DNA of 64,000 nt from CAG-791 sp963593905 (GCA_963593905.1 CAVBBL010000003.1:82157-146156), one strand, 5' to 3'. Counted from the first letter of the stretch, positions 41,781 to 51,211 are shown. Notes: generated from the letters alone by a model not told the origin. Program-made: numbers and translations.

Positions 41781-44066
41781 TTATGCATTCAATGCTTCGA
41801 TTAACTGTTCCAGCATCTCTCTTTTCATCCCCGGCACAAAGCTAAGAAGCTGCCGCAGCGGCATGTCTTCCATCATAGCTGCCATCATCTGCGCATTCAC
41901 TGCACCGGATGTGTCCTTTTCCTGCGCCCTTGCCATTTTCTGTGCCTCAGTATTTTGCATGCCCTGCATAAAAGGTCCCATGACCGTCTGCGCATGCGGG
42001 TCACTCAGCAATTCTCCCAGACAGCTGTTCATGGAATAAACCTTTCGCACCGGCTTTGTGCCGTGGATTCTCACCGTTTCTTCCAGAATCATTTCCTCTG
42101 CATTTTTGCCGATTATGATCCGGTAGTCTCCTTCCTGCACCTGCCAGTCATGAACCTGAGAATTCCACCAGGCGAAGGAGCGTCTATCCAGATAAAAGCT
42201 CACTATCTTCTCTTCTCCAGGATTTAAAAATACCTTTTCAAAGCCCCGCAGCTCCCTTATCGGGCGTATCACCTCATCCTCCGGTGCGGATACATAGAGC
42301 TGCACCACTTCACTGCCGGAGACCATGCCCGTGTTTTTTACATGTACAGAAACCTTAAGTCTCTCCGAATCGTTCATTTCCTTTTGGTCTGTTTCCAACT
42401 GACCATATGCAAAATTTGTATAGGAAAGTCCGTAGCCAAAGGGAAAGGCGGTTTTGATTCCTTTTGAAGTGTAGTAACGGTAGCCGGTAAAAACGCCTTC
42501 CTGATATACAGCGCTGTCTTTTCCTTTTCCATAGGTCAGAAAGCAGGGGGTATCCTCCAGACGCTCCGGAAAGGTTTCCGCCAGACGACCACAGGGGTTT
42601 TTCTCTCCGAACAGGAGATCTGCCGCCGCTTTTCCCACAGCCTCCCCGCCAAGATACATCTCCAGGATTCCCTTAACCTGCTCTTTCCAGGGCATATGCA
42701 CAGGAGAACCATTGTGGAGCACCACCACTACATTTTTCTGCACAGCCAAGATTTTTTCAATCAGTGCATTCTGACATTTCGGAAGCTCTATATGGCTTCG
42801 GTCATACCCTTCCGATTCAAAACTGTCCGGAAGTCCTGCAAAAATCACTGCTGCCTCTGCCTCTTTTGCAGCCTGCACCGCTTCTGCCTGCAGTGCCTCG
42901 TCAATCTCGTCCTTCTCATCCTCAAAGCCCATTGCAAAGGTTATATCCGCAAAGCATTTTGTCCGTGCTGCGTCCAGTGCCGAATCCACCCTCCAGCTGT
43001 TGATATGAGAACTGCCGCCGCCCTGATAGCGCGGCTGCGCAGCATACTTTCCTATGAAGGCGATCCGTGCATTCTTTTTAAGGGGAAGAATTCCCTCCCC
43101 GTTTTTGAGCAGTACCGCACACTGCGCTGCAATACCGGCTGCTTCCTCATGATCTTTTTCGTAATCAAATATTGCTGTCTCATCCCGATTTTCCGTATAT
43201 TTGAAAACTACATTTAAAATGCGTTCACATGCCTGATCCAGAATATTTTCGTCCAGCTTTCCGTTTTTCACCGCATCAATGAGCAACTGATCGTTGATAC
43301 CGCCGCTGGAAGGCATTTCCAGATCCAATCCTGCTTTTAATGCCTGCACACGATCATTCACAGCTCCCCAATCAGAGACCACATACCCCTCAAATCCCCA
43401 TTCCTTCCTGAGAATCTTTGTCAGATATTTCGGATCATCTCCCACATAACTTCCGTTGATCCGATTATAGGAGCTCATGATGGTCCAGGGCTTTGCCTCT
43501 TTTACCGCATCTTCGAAGGAAGCCAGATAAATTTCACGGAGGGTGCGCTCATCCACTTCGGAAGAAACAGTCATGCGGCGCTTCTCCTGGTTATTAGCCA
43601 GAAAATGCTTTGGGCTTGTGCCTACATTCTTACTCTGCACGCCGCGAATCATGGCGCCGGCCAGCTGTGATGAGACATAGGGATCCTCAGAATAATATTC
43701 AAAATTTCTGCCGCAAAGCGGAGAGCGTTTGATATTCATAGCCGGTCCGAGAATCGTGCTTACATTTTTTGCCTGACATTCCTGCCCAATGATTTCTCCC
43801 AGATGATAAAGCAGATCTCTGTCAAATCCGGAGGCCGCCGCACATCCGGCGGGAAAGCACACCGCCGTTTCACTTTCGTTAATGCCAAGGTGATCTGCCT
43901 CATTTGCCTGCTTACGGATTCCGTGAGGCCCGTCTGTCACCATCACCGATGGAATACCAAGACGTTCTACCCCCTTTAAATGCCAGAAATCCTCGCCGGA
44001 ACACATACCGGCCTTTTCCTCCAAAGTCATCTGAGAAACCAATTTCTGTATTTTTTCTTTTTCCAT
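41781..44066 (-). CDS. GH3 family beta-glucosidase
   Basis: A 761 aa intracellular GH3 enzyme. The order is the (alpha/beta)8 barrel (residues ~1-280), the alpha/beta sandwich, a fibronectin-like domain and a ~80-residue helical tail. The nucleophile Asp is in GYVVSDWGAV (near residue 230); KHFLANNQEKRR and VTDGPHGIRK are typical. It probably cleaves beta-glucosides left after rhamnose removal. The tail (SMNSCLGELLSDP ... MPLRQLLSFVPG ... LIEALNA) resembles that of the GH78 enzyme. The start is ATG 44066 with AGGAGG. It is the first gene of the locus, divergent from the AraC regulator. Confidence 0.92.
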   Translation of the reverse strand: MEKEKIQKLVSQMTLEEKAGMCSGEDFWHLKGVERLGIPSVMVTDGPHGIRKQANEADHLGINESETAVCFPAGCAAASGFDRDLLYHLGEIIGQECQAKNVSTILGPAMNIKRSPLCGRNFEYYSEDPYVSSQLAGAMIRGVQSKNVGTSPKHFLANNQEKRRMTVSSEVDERTLREIYLASFEDAVKEAKPWTIMSSYNRINGSYVGDDPKYLTKILRKEWGFEGYVVSDWGAVNDRVQALKAGLDLEMPSSGGINDQLLIDAVKNGKLDENILDQACERILNVVFKYTENRDETAIFDYEKDHEEAAGIAAQCAVLLKNGEGILPLKKNARIAFIGKYAAQPRYQGGGSSHINSWRVDSALDAARTKCFADITFAMGFEDEKDEIDEALQAEAVQAAKEAEAAVIFAGLPDSFESEGYDRSHIELPKCQNALIEKILAVQKNVVVVLHNGSPVHMPWKEQVKGILEMYLGGEAVGKAAADLLFGEKNPCGRLAETFPERLEDTPCFLTYGKGKDSAVYQEGVFTGYRYYTSKGIKTAFPFGYGLSYTNFAYGQLETDQKEMNDSERLKVSVHVKNTGMVSGSEVVQLYVSAPEDEVIRPIRELRGFEKVFLNPGEEKIVSFYLDRRSFAWWNSQVHDWQVQEGDYRIIIGKNAEEMILEETVRIHGTKPVRKVYSMNSCLGELLSDPHAQTVMGPFMQGMQNTEAQKMARAQEKDTSGAVNAQMMAAMMEDMPLRQLLSFVPGMKREMLEQLIEALNA

Positions 44067-44476
44067 TTGGTCCTCCTGTGAACTGTATGGCCCGGTATAA
44101 CCGAACCGATACAAACCTCATTTGCACCTTCATTTTATGAAAAAAGAAATGTACTATATTTCATATTTGTTCTTTTTGTTTTATTTTTGTATGAATTTTA
44201 TATTCACAGAAAAGTAAATGAACTGTAGAATGGAAACAACAACCATTGAAAAGGCATCAATTATAACGAAACACAGAATCAATGAAAGGATGAAAAATGG
44301 AATCTATGAAAGATAGAATCCATAAAAAATAAATTCCATAAAAATAGAATCCGTAAAAATAGAATCTACAAAAGAAAGAATCGCCGGAAGATAGAATGCA
44401 AAGCAGATAGACTGGAACAACTGTGAATTACCAATAAGCCTGCGGCCTGGATGCGGCAGAAAGGCGGACTATACCT
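44067..44476. other. Divergent region between GH3 operon and AraC regulator
   Basis: A 410 bp AT-rich region. A TATAGT on the minus strand (44153-44158) is the likely -10 of the GH3 operon, with a poor -35, as expected for an activator-dependent promoter. A degenerate direct-repeat tract occupies 44276-44400. Confidence 0.55.
44276..44400 (+). repeat. Degenerate GAATCC(A)TAAAAATA direct repeats
   Basis: About eight copies of GAATCY followed by 9-18 A-rich bases, mostly at 14-17 bp spacing (GAATCTATGAAAGATA, GAATCCATAAAAAATAA, GAATCCGTAAAAATA, GAATCTACAAAAGAAA...). It lies just before the AraC-type regulator gene. Confidence 0.65.
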
Positions 44477-45670
44477 ATGAAAAAAAATAAAAATATCCAT
44501 GATTTTCTGGAAATGTACTACCCGGATTCCAATATTCCTGCCTATCTTTATGAGAATCAGGTCCCTGTATATTGTGTTCCGATGCAAAACGGGCTCACCT
44601 TTCCGCCAAAAAAATATCTGGACATCCTATTCCCAAAAAAAGAACGGATTTCCTGCTGCCCGACGGACTACGGCGTTTATTTCGGCAGTATAAAGCTCGA
44701 CTGCAACGATGCTTCTTCCGATGTCAGGCTTATTTTCGGTCCGGTAGGAAATATTCCTTTTACCGATGCGGATCTTCACAGCATTTACAGTGATTATCTC
44801 ATTTCCGCTGAAGCAAAAGAATCCTTTCATACTTTCCTGCGGAATATACCGGAGATTTCTCTGAGTTCCTTTCTCGCCAGGCTCATTTTTATCAATTACT
44901 GCCTTCATGGAGAAAAATATGACGTCACGGATTTTCTGCCTTATGAGGATTCCACACTTTCCGATGCATCTGTTCTGGTAGAAGAAAATTATCAAATAAA
45001 GGAGAACCTATATCACAATCGTTCCTACGAATTGGAAGCCCAGACTCTGAGCCTGATCAGTGCCGGTAATCCCCAGGGCTTTTTTGATCTGAAGGCAAAT
45101 GACTCCCAATTTCATACAGGCGTCACCGGTCCTACTGCCCTTCGACAGATAAAAAATAATATTATCATCACCACTACCCTGTCTACCAGAGCCGCTATCG
45201 AAGGCGGACTGGATTATGATACCGCCTATCAGCTTTCTGATAAATTCATCCAGGAAGCGGAGAGACTGCAAAATGCAGATAATCTGTACGAATTGCTTTC
45301 TAAAGTAACTTATACCTTTGCCCAAAAGGTCTATGAAATGAAGATTCCCACTTCCTCCAGCAATCGTATTCAAAAAGCCATCCGCTTTATACAGCAAAAT
45401 ACCAATCAGCATATTACAGCCTGTGATGTCGCTGATTATGTTGGCTTTAGTCGTTCTTACTTTTCCGCTTATTTTAAGAAGGAACTCGGCTTCTCCCTCT
45501 CCGCATTTATCCTCCGCTGTAAGTTGGAAGAAGGTCGAAAGCTCTTACAATACACGGATAAATCTCTGAGCGACATCAGCAATTATCTCTGTTTTTCCAG
45601 CCAGAGTCACTTCCAGACTGCTTTTAAAAAGCAATTTGGAATCACACCCACGGAATTTCGCAGAGGATAA
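44477..45670 (+). CDS. AraC-family transcriptional regulator of the glycoside locus
   Basis: A 397 aa protein. Residues ~1-280 are a sensor region without a recognised motif. Residues ~300-397 are the two-HTH AraC domain (AIRFIQQNTNQHITACDVADYVGFSRSYFSAYFKKELGFSLSAFI ... KSLSDISNYLCFSSQSHFQTAFKKQFGITPTEFRRG). It is divergent from the GH3-transporter-GH78 operon, which it probably activates when a sugar is sensed. ATG 44477 is preceded by GGCGGAC-type sequence, a weak SD. Confidence 0.88.
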   Translation: MKKNKNIHDFLEMYYPDSNIPAYLYENQVPVYCVPMQNGLTFPPKKYLDILFPKKERISCCPTDYGVYFGSIKLDCNDASSDVRLIFGPVGNIPFTDADLHSIYSDYLISAEAKESFHTFLRNIPEISLSSFLARLIFINYCLHGEKYDVTDFLPYEDSTLSDASVLVEENYQIKENLYHNRSYELEAQTLSLISAGNPQGFFDLKANDSQFHTGVTGPTALRQIKNNIIITTTLSTRAAIEGGLDYDTAYQLSDKFIQEAERLQNADNLYELLSKVTYTFAQKVYEMKIPTSSSNRIQKAIRFIQQNTNQHITACDVADYVGFSRSYFSAYFKKELGFSLSAFILRCKLEEGRKLLQYTDKSLSDISNYLCFSSQSHFQTAFKKQFGITPTEFRRG

Positions 45671-45720
45671 TAGTCTTCTTTCTGCTTATATCTGAAAAGT
45701 CATTTAAATTAAAGTAAGCG

Positions 45721-46842
45721 CTATACAAAGCAGCTTAGAAGCGATGCCGTTACTGCCAGTACAGCAATCATCACGATTGGATAAACGTTCTTTCTCCTGC
45801 GATCGATCAAATACAAAATCAAAGAATACACCACGGTACCTATAAGACAAGCAGCGATTCTGACAGGCAGACTGCATGCCTTCAGATATTGCGTGACAGT
45901 ACAAAGCACAGCAAAATGGGTAAGATAAATGTAAAGGCTAAACTTGCCCATCCCCTTACAAACCTTAGCAGGAATATGCTGCAGCATCCTCGCAACGGGG
46001 GTAACGCCATTGGCTACACCTGCTGTGATTATCATAAAGGGAATAACACAAAATACATTCGCATCCCGTACACTGCTGAAGGTAAGAACGATGGTCAGCG
46101 GTATTACAAGCCAGCAAGCCGTATCAAGAATCGCCCCTTCCCTTTTTTCAAAAAAGTGCGTTTCTTTTGCCCGACAATGAAATTCATAGGCAAGCACACC
46201 GCAGCACTGGCCTGCAAAAGCCCGGTAAAGGGAATCCGGCAGCAGGTACGTGATATCCTTTCCAATATTGGTAGTACCATATTTCTGCATAGAAAATGAG
46301 TACACAAAGAGAATCATAATCGGGCAAATGATGTGAAGAAAACTCTTTCGATAGTACCTTACAAGAGGATAGATCACCGCCTGTGTGATCATCATCGCAG
46401 AAAGATACCAGGTTGCTCCCACAAGGTAATCTTTATTAAACTGCGGATCCTGGATAAAATTGCCGCACTGCAGCATCAGAAATTCCCATTTAAAATGCCA
46501 CAATTGTGTGAGTACACCGGCTACCGTCCGTATGCCGTTATAATTGCAGAAAAAGAAGAAATGAACTGCATTGACGATGCACAGTGCCCCGAAAAATCCC
46601 TTGCATTTGTGCAAAAGATATCCCACCGCACTCTCTCCGGCATTTGCAGGCAGTGTGTCCACATGTGCCATCAGAAAGAAACCGGAAAGTATGAAAAACA
46701 GTTCCACATAGACACTGATTACATCTGTGATCGGATAAACACTGTTCAATCCAAGCAAGCTGTACAAATGATAGAACACCACCATCAGCGCTGCTACGAA
46801 TTTCAGGATGTCATAAGTTCCACAGTAATTTTTATTATTCAT
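45721..46842 (-). CDS. Acyltransferase 3 family membrane protein
   Basis: A 373 aa, ~10-TM protein of the OafA/WecH type that O-acetylates surface sugars. The family's N-terminal helix with VFYHLYSLLG (the conserved H near residue 21) and VELFFILSGFFL (about 47-58) are clear. Its ATG overlaps the end of the DegT gene by 8 bases (start inside CATGAATAA), so they are coupled and probably act on the same surface glycan. The acceptor is unknown. Confidence 0.88.
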   Translation of the reverse strand: MNNKNYCGTYDILKFVAALMVVFYHLYSLLGLNSVYPITDVISVYVELFFILSGFFLMAHVDTLPANAGESAVGYLLHKCKGFFGALCIVNAVHFFFFCNYNGIRTVAGVLTQLWHFKWEFLMLQCGNFIQDPQFNKDYLVGATWYLSAMMITQAVIYPLVRYYRKSFLHIICPIMILFVYSFSMQKYGTTNIGKDITYLLPDSLYRAFAGQCCGVLAYEFHCRAKETHFFEKREGAILDTACWLVIPLTIVLTFSSVRDANVFCVIPFMIITAGVANGVTPVARMLQHIPAKVCKGMGKFSLYIYLTHFAVLCTVTQYLKACSLPVRIAACLIGTVVYSLILYLIDRRRKNVYPIVMIAVLAVTASLLSCFV

Positions 46843-48076
46843 GATAATAAGCCACCAGTTTTTTCACCGCAGCAATAACACTCTCCGCATCCTCATCTGT
46901 CATCTTGGGATAGAGCGGAATGGACATGATGGAACTATAGACCGCCTCCGCCTTCGGGCAAAGCCCGTGCGCATAACCTTTTTCCCGGTAAACAGGCATC
47001 CAGTATACCGGAATATAATGCACCTGGCACTGGACATTTTCCGCACTCATGGCATCGAAGAACTGTCTTCTGGTGCAGGTGAGCTTCGTTAAATCAAGAC
47101 GCAGGATATAGAGATGATGACTGGTATCCGCTCCTTCGTACTCTTCCTGCAAAATAACACCGTCCAGATTCTTAAAGGCCTCATTATACTTTTGACAGAT
47201 GGCCTTTCTCCTGGCAATAAATGCATCGATCCTGCCCAACTGAGAGCAAAGCAGTGCTGCCTGCATATCCGTCATCCGATAGTTATAGCCAAGGGCCTGC
47301 TGCTCGTAATACCAGGGACCGTCATCTCCCTCAGGAATCTCATCCGCTCTTACGAAAAGGCTGTGATCATGCTCCATGGCATGGGAGCGCAGAAGGTAGA
47401 GTCTCTTCGCCCATTTTTCGTCATTGGTAGCTACAGCGCCGCCCTCACCGCCGGTGACCGTTTTTACCGGATGGAAGCTAAAGCAGGTCAGATCCGCAAT
47501 GGAGCCCACCGGCACACCTTTATATCTGGTGCCGATGCTGTGGGCTGCATCCTCGATCAGCACGAGGTGATGCTTATCCGCAATACGGCGAAGTGCTTCC
47601 CACTGGCAGGGTGCGCCGGTAAAGTCCACAGCCACGATAGCCCTGGTGTTGGGGGTTATCTTTCGCTCCACATCCTCCGGATCGATCTCATAGGTTTTTT
47701 CATCGATATCTGCAAAAACCGGTATAGCACCGCAGTACAATGCGCAGTTGGCCGAAGCCATAAAGGTAAGAGGTGTGACAATGATTTCATCTGTACTGCT
47801 GCCGCCGCAATAAGCACCGATTCCTGCTGCCGCCACCGCCAGATGAAGCGCACTCGTGCCGTTGGTGCAGGCTGCTACATATTTGGCGCCTGTAATGGCA
47901 CTGACTTTCTGCTCCAGTTCCGTGATCTTCGGTCCGCAGGTCAGATAATCGGATAAAAGCACCTGGCTGACCGCCTGTACATCTTCCTCATTGACCCACT
48001 GTCTTCCATAGAAAATCTTGCTCTTTCTGACAGGTGTTCCGCCTTCTATAGCGGGAATCTCTTTTCTCTCTTCCAT
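46835..48076 (-). CDS. DegT/DnrJ/EryC1/StrS aminotransferase, PseC-like
   Basis: A 413 aa PLP-dependent sugar aminotransferase. The PLP lysine is in CFSFHPVKTVTGGEGGAV (near residue 200), with VLIEDAAHSIGTRYKG before it and YNYRMTDMQAALLCSQL after it. Overall it is closest in pattern to PseC, which aminates UDP-4-keto-6-deoxy-GlcNAc-type sugars, but the other pse genes are not here. It is paired with the acyltransferase downstream. ATG 48076 follows AAAGGAGC; an LE-A leader lies upstream. Confidence 0.88.
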   Translation of the reverse strand: MEERKEIPAIEGGTPVRKSKIFYGRQWVNEEDVQAVSQVLLSDYLTCGPKITELEQKVSAITGAKYVAACTNGTSALHLAVAAAGIGAYCGGSSTDEIIVTPLTFMASANCALYCGAIPVFADIDEKTYEIDPEDVERKITPNTRAIVAVDFTGAPCQWEALRRIADKHHLVLIEDAAHSIGTRYKGVPVGSIADLTCFSFHPVKTVTGGEGGAVATNDEKWAKRLYLLRSHAMEHDHSLFVRADEIPEGDDGPWYYEQQALGYNYRMTDMQAALLCSQLGRIDAFIARRKAICQKYNEAFKNLDGVILQEEYEGADTSHHLYILRLDLTKLTCTRRQFFDAMSAENVQCQVHYIPVYWMPVYREKGYAHGLCPKAEAVYSSIMSIPLYPKMTDEDAESVIAAVKKLVAYYHE

Positions 48077-48182
48077 AGATTTAATGCTCCTTTCCCTTCT
48101 CTATGCCATAGATTACCCTTGGCTGCATGAGGAGAATATCCTGCAGACAAATTCTCCGATAGGATCATGCATGGATGCTGTA
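48077..48182 (-). repeat. LE-A leader element before the DegT gene
   Basis: Minus strand CAGCATCCATGCATGATC (part of hairpin 3), TCGGAGAATTTGTC / ATATTCTCC (hairpin 2), TCATGCAGCCAAGGG / TCTATGGCAT (degenerate hairpin 1), then AGAGAAGGGAAAGGAGC. Hairpin 4 is absent. Confidence 0.65.
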
Positions 48183-48242
48183 TCTTATGTATATTTGCGT
48201 AAAGGTGCGTCAAGAACTCTTTTTATTAAAAACTCCTGTTTC

Positions 48243-49547
48243 TCAGATTTTGGAAAGCACGGCTACTGTCTCTACATGCAGCGTCCCCGCATGAGGGAAC
48301 ATGTCCACCGGCGTCGCCTTTTCCATGCGATAGCCATGTGCCGTCAGGTACTTTAAGTCCCGTCCCAAGGTCTCCGGATTACAGGAGATATAGACGATCC
48401 GGGGCGGTGCCATCCGACAGGCCGCCTGCAAAAACGCTTCGCTTGCGCCCGCTCTCGGAGGATCCAAAAAAAGTACATCCACTCTTTCGCCTTCTTCAGC
48501 CAGCTCTGTCATATAGACACCAGCATCCTCCGCTACTGCCCTCACATTGGAAAGTCCGTTGGTTGCAGCGTTCTTTACCGCATCCCTGACTGCCTCCGGA
48601 TTCACCTCCACCGACAATACTTCTCTGCATTTGTTCGCCGCAATAATCCCAATAGTGCCGATGCCGCAATAGGCATCCATAATCCGTTCCTTCCCGGAAA
48701 GTCTCGCTCCGTCAATGGCAATATTATAAAGCTTCTCCGTTTGAATGGAATTTACCTGGTAAAAGGAGCGGGAGGAAATTCGAAATCTCTTGCCGCAAAG
48801 TATGTCCTCAATATAGCCCCTGCCGTACAATACGATTTCCCTCTCTCCCAGGATCATGCTGTCCCTTCGATTGTTCACATTCAGGAGAATAGTAGTGATC
48901 TCCGGATGTTCCTTTCTAAGTGCCTTCACAAAATTATTCTTAGACGGAAAAATAGGGCTAGCCGTCACAATAGTCACCATCACCTGCCTCGTGGCATGGG
49001 CGGTACGCACCTGCACATAGCGGAGAAGCCCCGCGCCGGTATCCTCGTTATAAATCGGGATGCGGAAGGACGGCAAAAGAGAAAAGACGGTCTGTACAAT
49101 AGCATCTGCCTGTCTGGTCTCTAACAGACATTCCTTCACCGGTATGACTTCATGAGAATTCTCCCGATATACGCCGCAAACCGGCTTACGTCGTCTGTCA
49201 TAGGAAAATACACTGGTCACCTTATTGCGGTAATGGTCCGGATTCTTCATGCGGATCAACGGTTCTACCGGACCGAATTCTCCCACGAATTCCTCTACCA
49301 CCGCCTGTTTTCTGGCTGCCTGCTCCGGATATGGCACATTGATCATCCGACAGCCTCCGCACTGCCCAAATACAGGACAGCGGGATTTCTTCTTCTTTGC
49401 ATACTGCGCCTTGCCATTCGCCGCTTCCTTCATCAGCCTCTGTGCAGATAATTTCTCTTTCTTTATCACATTCTCTTTTCTATACTCTTTTTCTTTAGTG
49501 TCTTTTATCTTATATTTACTATTTTCTTTGCCCTTTTTATTATCCAT
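48243..49547 (-). CDS. RlmD/TrmA-type rRNA (uracil-5-)-methyltransferase
   Basis: A 434 aa SAM-dependent RNA m5U methyltransferase. The Fe-S cluster cysteines are in CPVFGQCGGCRM (about 58-69) with C118 in KECLLE; the SAM domain has DAYCGIGTIG and LDPPRAG; the catalytic cysteine is in VYISCNPETLGRD (about 393-405). The TRAM domain is replaced by a Lys-rich N-terminal tail (residues 1-55). The likely target is 23S rRNA U1939 or U747; this cannot be resolved from sequence. ATG 49547 has GAGG ten bases upstream. Confidence 0.9.
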   Translation of the reverse strand: MDNKKGKENSKYKIKDTKEKEYRKENVIKKEKLSAQRLMKEAANGKAQYAKKKKSRCPVFGQCGGCRMINVPYPEQAARKQAVVEEFVGEFGPVEPLIRMKNPDHYRNKVTSVFSYDRRRKPVCGVYRENSHEVIPVKECLLETRQADAIVQTVFSLLPSFRIPIYNEDTGAGLLRYVQVRTAHATRQVMVTIVTASPIFPSKNNFVKALRKEHPEITTILLNVNNRRDSMILGEREIVLYGRGYIEDILCGKRFRISSRSFYQVNSIQTEKLYNIAIDGARLSGKERIMDAYCGIGTIGIIAANKCREVLSVEVNPEAVRDAVKNAATNGLSNVRAVAEDAGVYMTELAEEGERVDVLFLDPPRAGASEAFLQAACRMAPPRIVYISCNPETLGRDLKYLTAHGYRMEKATPVDMFPHAGTLHVETVAVLSKI

Positions 49548-49588
49548 CTGCGAATGTCCTCTTATGAAAATGGTGCAGCCCTTATGGA

Positions 49589-49975
49589 CTACACCATATC
49601 ATTTTCTTCATACAATTCGTCTTCTTCGTACATTCCGTCTTCTTTTAATCTCTGCTCTTCGTACATTCTTTGCAGCTTGGCATTAGGAGACCAGTCTGGT
49701 TCCGGCTCCTTGCCGATGATCTCGATACCCTGCAGATTCTGCACCAGTCGGATAGCCTGGGCGATGTCCCGGTTATTGATGCGTACTATATAAGATCGTT
49801 TCTCCCTTGCACCGAAGAGCCGCTCAAAGAATCCCTGATCCTGTGTCTTGATAAAATAGGAAATGCGGTTCTTTAAAAAGATTCTCTCCAACTCACTTCG
49901 TACACTCTCGGACTCCACTTTACAAAAGTCCGCCTCGTTATCAAAATATTGGTCTTCTCTTAAAATGGACGACAT
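49589..49975 (-). CDS. Small acidic protein of unknown function
   Basis: A 128 aa soluble protein. Residues 1-80 look like a compact alpha/beta domain (FCKVESESVRSELERIFLKNRISYFIKTQDQGFF ... YIVRINNRDIAQAIRLVQNLQGIEII), resembling small signal-transducing-type domains. Residues ~100-128 are Glu/Tyr-rich (MYEEQRLKEDGMYEEDELYEE). The start is ATG 49975 with GAAAGGTGG. It lies between the polytopic membrane protein and the RNA methyltransferase gene, 41 bp before the latter. No function is assigned. Confidence 0.7.
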   Translation of the reverse strand: MSSILREDQYFDNEADFCKVESESVRSELERIFLKNRISYFIKTQDQGFFERLFGAREKRSYIVRINNRDIAQAIRLVQNLQGIEIIGKEPEPDWSPNAKLQRMYEEQRLKEDGMYEEDELYEENDMV

Positions 49976-50049
49976 ATACAACCACCTTTCACTGATAGTG
50001 GTACCTGTCTGAACAGGCATAAGGCTCCGCGTCATTTCACAGCGCGAAC

Positions 50050-51090
50050 CTACTCTATTATATTTTTGTCCCCTGTGAATTGCAACTGCTTTTTCCCTGC
50101 TGACTCCAACACCGTTCTCTTATCCGCTGCGCCGTTTTCTTCCATATCCTTTAAAAGCGTAGGATCGCCTTTCTGCAAACGCCCCAGATAGTCCTCCTTG
50201 GGCGTCTTAGGGCGAACCATAAAACGATTGGTAAAATCCTGATGCTTGCGGTCTCCCCTGAGCGCAAAATACCCCAGAAAAGAGAATACCAAAGCACCGA
50301 TAAAATTCACAAACAAATCCTCCATGGTATCGATCAGACCAATATCCAGATATCCACTGATGCCAAGTTCCTCTCCATTCACCACCGTATCGGTGATATG
50401 ACGGATGGTCACAGGCCGCTGGGCACCGGAGGTGTTCAGGAGAATACTGGAGATACTGTGCACCACCGTATCCTTCTGCATATCCAATCCAAAGAGCATA
50501 TCCATGGTAAACTCAAAAAACTCCCACAACACGCCAATGGTCATGGAAAAACAGAAAGCCACGATTGCCAGGTACAAAGGAGACAGTGAAAACATGATTT
50601 TCTCATTTTTATTAAGAATCAGCACCAGTGAGAAGCCGATTCCCGCCGCCAGAAAGCCGTTCAGAGTATGCAGCAGCGTATCCCATAAAGGGATAATCGT
50701 ATAGAAATTATTGACTTCTCCCAAGATCTCCGCCGCAAAGATAAACATCATGATGATGATCTCCAGCGTCTGGGGAAGTTCTACCCGAAGTCTTGTCTGT
50801 ATATAGCTGGGCAGTCCAAAGAGAAGAAGCGTCAGTATACACAGAGCAAATCCCTCATAATTAGCCACCATAAACTGACGGACCATACAGAAGATCACCA
50901 GAATCCGCAGTACCGAAAAAACAATAAAGCTCTTTCTGTGCTGACGCCTCTCCAGCATCATGGCCGTGCGGAATTCCAGCTTTTGCTTTCTTTTCTGCTC
51001 TTTCCTTGCTTCTCTTAAAGCGGCTTTTTCTTTTTTGGCTGCACTGCATCTGCTGCTGTTTTTATTGCTGCTTCTATCTCTATTTTCCAT
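50050..51090 (-). CDS. Polytopic membrane protein, YjdF/DUF2238-like
   Basis: A 346 aa protein (from ATG 51090, AGGA SD). A basic, coiled N-terminus (ALREARKEQKRKQKLEFRT) is followed by about six membrane segments and a hydrophilic C-terminus. WDTLLHTLNGFLAAGIGFSL and GVLWEFFEFTMDMLFG recall DUF2238 proteins; function unknown. The start is uncertain: the frame stays open upstream through an 18-bp tandem repeat (NRNSNT units) to GTG 51234, and an LE-B leader ends at about 51212 beside an in-frame ATT at 51207. If translation begins there the protein has a repeat-encoded N-terminus. Confidence 0.75.
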   Translation of the reverse strand: MENRDRSSNKNSSRCSAAKKEKAALREARKEQKRKQKLEFRTAMMLERRQHRKSFIVFSVLRILVIFCMVRQFMVANYEGFALCILTLLLFGLPSYIQTRLRVELPQTLEIIIMMFIFAAEILGEVNNFYTIIPLWDTLLHTLNGFLAAGIGFSLVLILNKNEKIMFSLSPLYLAIVAFCFSMTIGVLWEFFEFTMDMLFGLDMQKDTVVHSISSILLNTSGAQRPVTIRHITDTVVNGEELGISGYLDIGLIDTMEDLFVNFIGALVFSFLGYFALRGDRKHQDFTNRFMVRPKTPKEDYLGRLQKGDPTLLKDMEENGAADKRTVLESAGKKQLQFTGDKNIIE

Positions 51091-51102
51091 GCTGTTCCTA
51101 TT

Positions 51103-51200
51103 ACTGTTTGTATTTCCATTTCTGTTTGTATTGCTATTTCTGTTTGTATTGCTATTTCTGTTTGTATTGCTATTTCTGTTTGTATTGCTGTTTCTGTTTT
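51103..51200 (-). repeat. 18-bp tandem repeat at the 5' end of the DUF2238-like gene
   Basis: Plus-strand unit TCTGTTTGTATTGCTATT: three exact copies (51121-51174), a one-base variant (51175-51192) and decayed copies on both sides. As 18 is a multiple of 3, copy-number change keeps the frame and would add or remove the hexapeptide NRNSNT (minus-strand frame). Confidence 0.9.
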
Positions 51201-51211
51201 TTGCAATAGAT

